Shown piece after piece: positions 8,641-15,074 of a stretch of 64,000 nucleotides of DNA (positions are counted from its first letter, which is position 1; each line of letters starts with the position of its first letter). Both the position numbers and the translations under genes were made by a program. The DNA lies in NCBI GenBank assembly GCA_937899245.1, contig CALDKB010000049.1, forward strand, positions 124,001-188,000. Reading direction: 5' to 3'. The notes beneath the pieces are model-generated. The model did not search any database. It saw only the letters and a program-made list of their open reading frames with translations, and was not told the origin of the DNA. This DNA comes from an uncultured Bacteroidales bacterium (GTDB lineage: Bacteria > Bacteroidota > Bacteroidia > Bacteroidales > ML635J-15).

Positions 8641-8924
8641 CAAGGTAGTAAAAACGGTGCTTCAATTGTAACATACATGTTTATAGGGTTTTATTGCGTT
8701 TATTTAAATTATAGCTTCTATATATTTCGGGCATTTGCTGCTATTAAGCACGAAAAAATGTTAAAATAGAGCTATTTGGCCTATTTACAACCGACTTAAG
8801 TTCTTAAACCCCAGTGTTTTGGCGCGTAAATAGCTACCATGGGAATTGGTTTGGCTAATTCTATTTAACATCTTGATATTATTTGTCTTATGCTTTTGAA
8901 TGGTATTTGCTCCATATTTTACTA

Positions 8925-8996
8925 TTTACATTTGTAAAGTGAATGTTGTTAATAAATAATTACAATAGTAAATGATAATTTGTTTACATTTGTAAA
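8925..8996. promoter_or_regulatory. Operator-like palindrome cluster B upstream of the XRE gene
   Basis: Two identical 14-bp palindromes, TTTACATTTGTAAA, at 8925-8938 and 8983-8996, flank a weaker copy, TTACAATAGTAA, at 8960-8971. Each perfect copy contains TACATTTG in the plus direction, a match to the -7 element; the second would start transcription about 20 bases before the ATG at 9017. The arrangement fits autorepression. Between clusters A and B (8641-8924) I see only AT-rich DNA and no supportable gene. Confidence 0.6.
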
Positions 8997-9016
8997 TCAT
9001 AAAAACACCTTGAAAT

Positions 9017-9550
9017 ATGATTGACCGAATCAAAAAAATAATGGAGGTAGAGAATCTTTCCTCTGGAAAATTTGCAGATGAAATAGGAATAAATAATTCC
9101 AGATTGTCGCACTATCTTTCTGGTCGAAATAATGTGTCATTAGAATTTGTGACTGGAATTTTGGAAAGATTTCGCGGTATAAATCCCGATTGGCTTTTGT
9201 TTGGACGTGGCGATATGTACAAGTCTAACGAGTCTGGGGTTCGACAAAGTCAAACGCAGGGCGACTTGTTTTCTTCAGCCGACGTTAATGATTCGGTTAC
9301 TAAATCCGATGTTAATGACGTTCCGTCTATGCAGCCGCTTTCTTCTGTAGAACAGGAACCTAAAGTGCAGGAAGTCTCTAATTCTATTGACAATGAGGAT
9401 ATTGCAGATTCTCCTATTGCTAAAAATGTAAATCGAACAGTAGAAGATGTTGCCGAAAGGCCAAATGGACATAAGACGATGGAAAAGATTGTCGTCTTTT
9501 ATGCTGACGGAACTTTCGACTGCTATTTTCCAAATGGAAAGCGAATATAA
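9017..9550 (+). CDS. XRE-family helix-turn-helix regulator
   Basis: A 177-residue protein. Residues 1-65 form a lambda-repressor-like HTH (IKKIMEVENLSSGKFADEIGINNSRLSHYLSGRNNVSLEFVTGILERF) ending in the NPDWLLFGRGDMY motif common after such domains. Residues 70-150 are a low-complexity acidic/serine linker, and the C-terminus (EKIVVFYADGTFDCYFPNGKRI) is a short beta-rich tail seen in Bacteroidetes relatives. There is no peptidase or sensory domain. The ATG at 9017 is supported by the -7-containing palindrome 20 bases before it. The cluster of palindromes upstream suggests it controls its own gene and perhaps the serpin on the other side. It is not obviously part of a prophage: no phage genes are near. 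Confidence 0.85.
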   Translation: MIDRIKKIMEVENLSSGKFADEIGINNSRLSHYLSGRNNVSLEFVTGILERFRGINPDWLLFGRGDMYKSNESGVRQSQTQGDLFSSADVNDSVTKSDVNDVPSMQPLSSVEQEPKVQEVSNSIDNEDIADSPIAKNVNRTVEDVAERPNGHKTMEKIVVFYADGTFDCYFPNGKRI

Positions 9551-9560
9551 TGGAGCTTCG

Positions 9561-9577
9561 CCTATATAATATATAGG
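9561..9577. promoter_or_regulatory. Perfect AT-rich palindrome before the clpC promoter
   Basis: CCTATATA and TATATAGG arms (8 bp each) around a single A, ending 8 bases before the -33 element of clpC. It is too AT-rich to be a good terminator for the XRE gene, so an operator is more likely. Confidence 0.4.
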
Positions 9578-9585
9578 TAAAAGCG

Positions 9586-9614
9586 TTGTCGTGCCGATAA
9601 AAATTGTATTTTTG
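9586..9614 (+). promoter_or_regulatory. clpC promoter
   Basis: TTG at 9586-9588 and TATTTTTG at 9607-9614, 18 bases apart, match the Bacteroidetes vegetative promoter. Transcription would begin near 9621, about 16 bases before the chosen ATG at 9637. Confidence 0.65.
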
Positions 9615-9636
9615 CATTCCTAATTTGAAGAGAAAA

Positions 9637-12150
9637 ATGGATAGAAATTATTCCCAGTCGTTAATAGATACCTTGCAATACAGTAGAGAAGAGGCAGTTA
9701 GGATGGGTAGTAATACTCTTAATCCCGAACATTTACTTTTGGGCATATTGCGTAATTCGGATTGTGAGGCGATGCAGAAACTCAAGGAGTTGAATATCAA
9801 TATTCCCGAGTTGAAATCGGCTATTGAGGATAGCTGTAAAACAAACGAATTGGCATTGACAGACCCTGACGATGTGGTTGAAAGCAAGCATATTTCGCGA
9901 ATACGACTATTTATGCATTCCGAGGCAATTGCCCTGGGAAGTGAAATGATTGACACTTGTCATTTGCTACTTGCAATTCTTAAGGTTCCAAGTCGTTTGC
10001 TGCTAGTTCTCGACAAGTTTAACATTGAATATGACTTGTTTAGAATGACTATGGAACTGGGAAATTGGGACGTAGTCAGCGAAGAAGCTTCCGAAGACGA
10101 TGAAGAGGACGAGGTCATTGATGATGGCTTTATGGAGGAATCGTTTGTAGGACGAGGGGAAAGACGTAGCGGTAGACGCTTTAGCAAATCTAAGACGCCT
10201 ATGCTTGACCAGTTCGGTGTTGATTTGACTGCAGCAGCTAAGGAAAACAAGTTGGATCCAGTGTACGGCCGTGAAAGTGAGATAAATCGTATAACTCAGA
10301 TTCTTTCGCGCCGCCGCAAGAATAATCCTGTAATAATTGGCGAACCTGGCGTCGGCAAGTCGGCCATAATAGAAGCTCTGGCAACAAAGATTGTCAACAA
10401 GGAGGTGTCGCATGTCCTTTTTGATAAGCGCCTTATCATGCTGAATATGACGTCGATGGTTGCAGGCACTATGTATCGCGGTCAGTTTGAGGAACGAATG
10501 ACTGATCTTATTGACGAATTGAAGGCGTCAAACGATGTAATATTATTTATTGACGAGATACATACCATTGTTGGTGCCGGCGACATGTCTGGAAACTTTG
10601 ATGCTGCTAATATTCTAAAACCTGCACTTGCTCGCGGTGAAATTCAATGCATAGGTTCAACAACGCTTGACGAATACCGTAAAATAGAGCACGATGGAGC
10701 TTTGGAACGTCGTTTCCAAAAAGTTATAGTTGAGGCGCCGTCTGTTGAGGATACGATACAGATTCTGCAAAAAATTAAGGGCAAATACGAAGATCATCAC
10801 AAGGTTGTATATTCCCAGCAGGCTATCGAAGCTTGTGTAAGACTGACTGACAGGTACATTGGCGACCGTTCGCAGCCGGACAAGGCTATAGATGCAATGG
10901 ATGAGGCCGGCGCTAGGATGCATTCAAGCAAAGTCGCTGTGCCGTCTAAAATTATGGAAATTGAGGAAGAACTTCAGAAGGTTCGTGAGTCAAAAATGCA
11001 ATCTGTTAAGGACCAGCAATTTGAGGTCGCTGCTGCGTATCGAGATCGCGAACGCGAGCTGGAGACTTCTATTGAGCATATCAAGAAGCAGTGGATGTCG
11101 GAGATGAACGACGACAAAAAACTCATTACCGAAGATGATGTCGCTGAGGTTGTCGCAATGATTTCTGGTGTGCCTGTAAAACGTGTCGCTCAGACCGAAG
11201 GTGCCCGCCTGCTTGAGATGAACAATGCTCTTTCTGGCAAAATAATTGGCCAGGATGATGCTATATCAAAGATTGTCAGTGCTATACAGCGCAATCGTGC
11301 TGGACTTAAGGATCCGAATAAGCCAATTGGCACATTTATTTTCCTAGGTCCGACTGGTGTCGGAAAAACTCAGCTGGCAAAGATTCTTGCAAAATATTTG
11401 TTTGACACAGAAGACGCTCTTATTCGTATCGACATGAGCGAGTTTATGGAGAAATTTTCTGTTTCCAGACTTGTCGGAGCGCCTCCCGGATACGTTGGAT
11501 ACGAGGAGGGTGGTCAGTTGACCGAACGTGTTCGTCGTAAGCCTTATTCGGTAGTTTTGCTCGACGAGATTGAAAAAGCTCATCCTGATGTTTTTAATAT
11601 CTTGTTGCAAATACTTGATGAAGGACGTCTTACCGACAGTTCTGGCAGAAAGATTGACTTTAGGAATACAATCTTGATTATGACGTCTAATATCGGTTCT
11701 AGGCAGTTGTCTGATTTCGGTATTGGCGTTGGCTTCGATACTAAGGCAAGAAAAGATTCGTATAACGAAAACACAAAGTCAATCATTGAAAATGCGTTGA
11801 AAAAAACATTCTCGCCAGAATTTATCAATAGAATCGACGACATAATTCAGTTCAACACGCTTACCAAGGAAGATATCGGCAAGATTATCGACATTGAGCT
11901 TGTCGGCTTGTACGAACGTGTACGTGATATGGGATTCACATTGAAAATTGAACAGTCGGCTAAAGACTTTGTCATCGAAAAAGGCTTCGATCCTAAGTTT
12001 GGCGCAAGACCGTTGAAGCGTGCTATTCAGCGTTATATTGAAGATGTGCTTGCCGAATATATTATCAAGGCTGAAATATCAAAGGAGAATTGCATTTCTC
12101 TTGAGTACTCTGAAGGCGACGGCATGAAGGTTATCTTGTCTAAAATCTAA
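9637..12150 (+). CDS. clpC: ClpC-type AAA+ unfoldase, ATPase subunit of the Clp protease
   Basis: 837 residues from the ATG at 9637; the frame extends 11 codons upstream but MDRNYSQSL fits the family N-terminus and the promoter. Domains in order: double Clp N repeat (about 5-150), acidic linker, AAA1 with Walker A GEPGVGKS (235-242) and Walker B VILFIDEIH, a UVR-containing middle domain (FEVAAAYRDRERELE), AAA2 with Walker A GPTGVGKT (about 571-578) and VVLLDEIEKAHPD, and a C-terminal D2-small domain. The loop near 695 contains IGVGF, the type of tripeptide loop that docks on ClpP. It unfolds proteins for ClpP degradation in the cytosol and is often stress-induced; the palindrome at 9561-9577 is a candidate control site. 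Followed after 2 bases by a glycosyltransferase gene. Confidence 0.95.
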   Translation: MDRNYSQSLIDTLQYSREEAVRMGSNTLNPEHLLLGILRNSDCEAMQKLKELNINIPELKSAIEDSCKTNELALTDPDDVVESKHISRIRLFMHSEAIALGSEMIDTCHLLLAILKVPSRLLLVLDKFNIEYDLFRMTMELGNWDVVSEEASEDDEEDEVIDDGFMEESFVGRGERRSGRRFSKSKTPMLDQFGVDLTAAAKENKLDPVYGRESEINRITQILSRRRKNNPVIIGEPGVGKSAIIEALATKIVNKEVSHVLFDKRLIMLNMTSMVAGTMYRGQFEERMTDLIDELKASNDVILFIDEIHTIVGAGDMSGNFDAANILKPALARGEIQCIGSTTLDEYRKIEHDGALERRFQKVIVEAPSVEDTIQILQKIKGKYEDHHKVVYSQQAIEACVRLTDRYIGDRSQPDKAIDAMDEAGARMHSSKVAVPSKIMEIEEELQKVRESKMQSVKDQQFEVAAAYRDRERELETSIEHIKKQWMSEMNDDKKLITEDDVAEVVAMISGVPVKRVAQTEGARLLEMNNALSGKIIGQDDAISKIVSAIQRNRAGLKDPNKPIGTFIFLGPTGVGKTQLAKILAKYLFDTEDALIRIDMSEFMEKFSVSRLVGAPPGYVGYEEGGQLTERVRRKPYSVVLLDEIEKAHPDVFNILLQILDEGRLTDSSGRKIDFRNTILIMTSNIGSRQLSDFGIGVGFDTKARKDSYNENTKSIIENALKKTFSPEFINRIDDIIQFNTLTKEDIGKIIDIELVGLYERVRDMGFTLKIEQSAKDFVIEKGFDPKFGARPLKRAIQRYIEDVLAEYIIKAEISKENCISLEYSEGDGMKVILSKI

Positions 12151-12152
12151 TA

Positions 12153-12971
12153 ATGGACAATAACAACTTAACCGTCAACGCATTGTGGATAGGCAAGTAC
12201 CTGTCGGCATGTGAGTTGTTGACCATAAAATCGTTCTTGAATAATGGACATCGGTTTGTCCTTTGGACATACGACGAAATAAAAACCATGCTTCCTGAAG
12301 GTGTGGAACTTCATGATGCTGCGGAAATTATTCCTAGAGAAAAAGTATTCTGCTATAAGTATAGGAATCAATTTGGCCATGGCAAAGGCAGTTATGCTGG
12401 ATTCAGCGATATTTTTAGGTATAAATTGCTGTATTTGTATGGCGGTTGGTGGACAGATATGGACGTAACTTGCCTAAAACCAATGGATTTTGAAGATGAG
12501 TATGTGTTTCGTACACATCATTCGTTGCCTTTGGTAGGTAATATTATGAAATGTCCAAAGGGGGCTGAACTCATGAAGGCTTGCTGGGAAGAGGCAGAAC
12601 AAAAAATTGACGAAAATAATAGGGATTGGCATTTGCCGATAAATATATTGGTTGACAATGTCAATAGGTTCGGGCTGGGTAACTTCATAAAGTCTTACTC
12701 GAATCCTGATTCATGGAATGTAGTACGAAAGCTCTTGAAGGGAAAAACGGAGGTTCCCGACGAATGGCATGTGATACATTGGATAAACGAGGAGTGGAGG
12801 CGCAATAAAATCGACCGGTATTATTTTCTGAAGAAATCGTTTTTTTCAAAATTGGCAGAAAGGAATGGCGTTGCTATTGGTCATCCAAATTTTTTGAAAT
12901 CAATTTCGGTCCGCATTAAACTTTCGTTGGCATGGCATAGCTACCGCGTTAGTGTTGGAAACCGAAACTGA
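12153..12971 (+). CDS. DXD-motif glycosyltransferase (Gly_transf_sug / GT32-like)
   Basis: A 272-residue protein with ALWIGKYLSACELLTIKSFLNNGH at the start and YAGFSDIFRYKLLYLYGGWWTDMDVTCLKP at 81-110. TDMD (101-104) is the DXD metal and nucleotide-sugar site, and the preceding FSDIFRYKLLYLYGG is diagnostic of the sugar-binding DXD family related to GT32 and capsule synthesis enzymes. No signal peptide or membrane helix is seen, so it is a cytoplasmic or membrane-associated enzyme. The ATG lies 2 bases after clpC, implying one transcript, although a functional link is not obvious. Sugar donor and acceptor are unknown. Confidence 0.85.
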   Translation: MDNNNLTVNALWIGKYLSACELLTIKSFLNNGHRFVLWTYDEIKTMLPEGVELHDAAEIIPREKVFCYKYRNQFGHGKGSYAGFSDIFRYKLLYLYGGWWTDMDVTCLKPMDFEDEYVFRTHHSLPLVGNIMKCPKGAELMKACWEEAEQKIDENNRDWHLPINILVDNVNRFGLGNFIKSYSNPDSWNVVRKLLKGKTEVPDEWHVIHWINEEWRRNKIDRYYFLKKSFFSKLAERNGVAIGHPNFLKSISVRIKLSLAWHSYRVSVGNRN

Positions 12972-12999
12972 TTTCAAAAATTGTCAGTATAATCTTTCG

Positions 13000-13866
13000 T
13001 TAAATTCGAGGATCATTTGGGCCGCTAATGTCTTTAAGTTTTTTGATGGCCTTGTATTTGGCCTGATAAACTTGTTGCTCGGTCATGTTTTCCTCTTCGG
13101 CAATATCTCTAATTGACATTTCTTCAGCATCATAGCCAAAAGTGTGTTTCAGTACATTGCGGCTCTTTTCGTCTATTTCAGGCGAATAAAGTGCAAAGTC
13201 GATTGTGTCCCTGTAGTGAGTAGTCGTGAAGTTTTCGTATGGATCACTACCGTCTGAAATGGTATCGCCAATGCAGTATCCGCTTTCCGAATCAATTAAG
13301 GTGTCGATAGATACCGTTGTCGTGCTGTCGAAAGTACTTGTAACGACATATTCTGGAAGTCCAAGTTCTTCTGCCAGTTCAAAAGTTGTGGGATTTCGCT
13401 TGTGTTTGTGTGCGAACCTATTGGCTGCTTTCATAATCTTCTTTTTCTCGTTTATGACATTTGCAGGAATTCGTATGGTTCTGCCATACTTGTTTAGTTC
13501 GTCCATGATTGCCTGGTGAATCCAGTATGTAGCAAAGGAGATGAACTTGAAGCCTCTTTTTTCGTCAAACTTATTTGCAGCAGTTATAAGGCCAATGTTA
13601 CCTGCTTCTATCAAATCAAGAAGGTCAAGACCGCATTTTTGGTAAGACTTTGCTACAGAGATGACATAACGAAGATTTGAGTTCACTAATTCCACAAGGG
13701 CTTTGGGGTCGTTTTGCCTGATTCTATTAGCCAGCTCAACTTCTTGAGCTTGGGTTAGAAGTTTGTAGTTTGAAATTTGACGCATGTAAATGTTTAGATT
13801 TGCGTCGGTGCGATCGGTAATCGACTTACTGATAGTAAAATCTTTCATAGACTTAATTTTTTTCAT
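13000..13866 (-). CDS. Divergent RpoD-like sigma factor (paralogue of the primary sigma)
   Basis: A 288-residue sigma-70 protein with regions 1.2, 2, 3 and 4 and no region 1.1, the same architecture as the neighbour at 14099. Region 2.1-2.2 is well kept (DLIEAGNIGLITAANKFDEKRGFKFISF). Promoter-reading residues differ: the tryptophan pair of region 2.3 is Tyr-Trp (114-115), followed by IHQ instead of IRQ, and the region 4.2 recognition helix is MTEQQVYQAKYKAI (261-274) where the neighbour has LTRERVRQIKEKAI. This suggests an intact core-binding sigma with altered -33 (and possibly -7) preference. ATG at 13866; the internal ATG at 13848 aligns with the neighbour's start and is an alternative. 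No promoter of the usual type is visible upstream. Confidence 0.88.
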   Translation of the reverse strand: MKKIKSMKDFTISKSITDRTDANLNIYMRQISNYKLLTQAQEVELANRIRQNDPKALVELVNSNLRYVISVAKSYQKCGLDLLDLIEAGNIGLITAANKFDEKRGFKFISFATYWIHQAIMDELNKYGRTIRIPANVINEKKKIMKAANRFAHKHKRNPTTFELAEELGLPEYVVTSTFDSTTTVSIDTLIDSESGYCIGDTISDGSDPYENFTTTHYRDTIDFALYSPEIDEKSRNVLKHTFGYDAEEMSIRDIAEEENMTEQQVYQAKYKAIKKLKDISGPNDPRI

Positions 13867-14010
13867 TAATATATATTGGTATTTTCAATTTTTTTCATCA
13901 GATTGCAAGGTGTGGCAATAACACAAACTGTGCCCGGTCATTATTTTCTTGAGGAAAACTCAAAAAAATGCTATTTTTAGTAGATTTTAATTGACCGTGA
14001 ACTTAAAGTT

Positions 14011-14033
14011 GTGACAATTTGTCTAGTTGTCAC
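14011..14033. promoter_or_regulatory. Inverted repeat GTGACAA/TTGTCAC between the sigma genes
   Basis: Seven-base arms at 14011-14017 and 14027-14033 with a 9-base spacer, 145 bases upstream of the paralogue's ATG. It could be an operator for the divergent sigma gene; no T-run follows, so it is not a terminator. Confidence 0.3.
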
Positions 14034-14066
14034 CTCTTGTGTCATGTCGTATTGGCGTATGGTGGT

Positions 14067-14096
14067 AAAAAAAGCATCCGTTAGGATGCTTTTTTA
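14067..14096 (-). terminator. Intrinsic terminator of the primary sigma gene
   Basis: GCATCC/GGATGC stem around the loop GTTA with flanking A7/T7, starting 3 bases after the rpoD stop in the minus direction. It separates rpoD from the paralogue, so the two sigma genes are independently transcribed. Confidence 0.88.
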
Positions 14097-14098
14097 AG

Positions 14099-14959
14099 TT
14101 ATCCTAAATAGCTTTTTAGCAATTTGCTTCTGTTGGAATGCTTTAGTCTGCGGATTGCTTTTTCCTTAATTTGGCGAACTCTTTCTCTTGTCAAACCAAA
14201 CTGGTCGCTGATTTCTTCAAGTGTTCTTTCTGGACCTCCAATGCCAAAGAACATTTTGACGATTTCTCTTTCTCTTTCAGTTAAAGCGGCAAGCACTCGT
14301 TCGATTTCCTTCGAAAGCGATTCTTCGATAAGCTTTGAATCGGTGTTCGGCAGGTCTGTGTTTTCAAGAACGTCGACAAGGCTGTTGTCTTCTCCATTTG
14401 CAAAAGGAGCATCCATGGAAACGTGACGACCGGAAACCTTCAATGTGTCAGAAATTTTATCTTCTGGCATGTCTAGAACCTTTGCAAGTTCTTCTGAGGT
14501 TGGACGGCGTTCGTTTTCCTGCTCGAAGCGAGAAAAAGCCTTGTTGATTTTATTTAATGAACCTACTTGGTTCAAAGGTAATCTAACGATTCGTGCTTGT
14601 TCGGCCAATGCCTGCAATATTGATTGGCGAATCCACCACACTGCGTATGATATAAATTTGAAGCCTCTTGTTTCGTCAAATTTTTCAGCTGCCCTAATAA
14701 GTCCCAAGTTGCCTTCGTTGATAAGGTCGGGGAGGCTTAAGCCCTGATTTTGGTATTGTTTTGCTACAGAAACGACAAATCTCAAATTGGCCTTTGTGAG
14801 TTTTTCCAATGCCTGTCGGTCGCCCTTCCTGATTCTTTGAGCTAATTCAACTTCTTCTTCAACAGTAATAAGTTCTTCTCTACCAATCTCTTGTAAGTAT
14901 TTGTCCAAAGATGCACTTTCACGATTGGTAATTGATTTTGTAATTTTTAATTGTCTCAT
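14099..14959 (-). CDS. rpoD: Primary (housekeeping) RNA polymerase sigma factor
   Basis: A 286-residue sigma factor of the short Bacteroidetes primary type (no region 1.1). It begins MRQLKITKSITNRES. Region 2.1-2.2 is SLPDLINEGNLGLIRAAEKFDETRGFKF, region 2.3-2.4 YAVWWIRQSILQAL (105-118) with both wedge tryptophans, and region 4.2 TLEEISDQFGLTRERVRQIKEKAIRRLK (246-273) keeps the R-E-x-x-R-Q pattern that contacts the upstream promoter element. It directs core RNA polymerase to vegetative promoters, here of the TTG...TAnnTTTG kind seen across the window. It ends at a strong terminator and is monocistronic. Confidence 0.96.
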   Translation of the reverse strand: MRQLKITKSITNRESASLDKYLQEIGREELITVEEEVELAQRIRKGDRQALEKLTKANLRFVVSVAKQYQNQGLSLPDLINEGNLGLIRAAEKFDETRGFKFISYAVWWIRQSILQALAEQARIVRLPLNQVGSLNKINKAFSRFEQENERRPTSEELAKVLDMPEDKISDTLKVSGRHVSMDAPFANGEDNSLVDVLENTDLPNTDSKLIEESLSKEIERVLAALTEREREIVKMFFGIGGPERTLEEISDQFGLTRERVRQIKEKAIRRLKHSNRSKLLKSYLG

Positions 14960-15024
14960 TTCAAAATTTATAAACTATTCCCTTATACGATGAATTAGAA
15001 AAAAAGTTTTATCTGATTGCAAAA

Positions 15025-15054
15025 AAAAATCTGCCTCTTGCGAAGCAGATTTTT
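15025..15054 (-). terminator. Intrinsic terminator of the T9SS cargo gene
   Basis: Ten-base arms AAAAATCTGC (15025-15034) and GCAGATTTTT (15045-15054) with a 10-base loop, 20 bases past the stop of the 977-residue secreted protein on minus. Confidence 0.83.
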
Positions 15055-15074
15055 ATATGCGTAGAAACAACCTG

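Noticed and set aside
8677..8769. 30-codon ORF on plus between the two operator clusters
   Set aside because: No promoter or conserved sequence; AT-rich DNA gives such frames by chance.
8506..8996. Repeated palindromes as a CRISPR array
   Set aside because: The repeats are 12-18 bp palindromes with unequal spacing and no spacer-like unit; an operator array explains them better.
9017..9550. XRE gene as a prophage repressor
   Set aside because: No integrase, phage structural or lysis genes are nearby, and both flanks are chromosomal genes.
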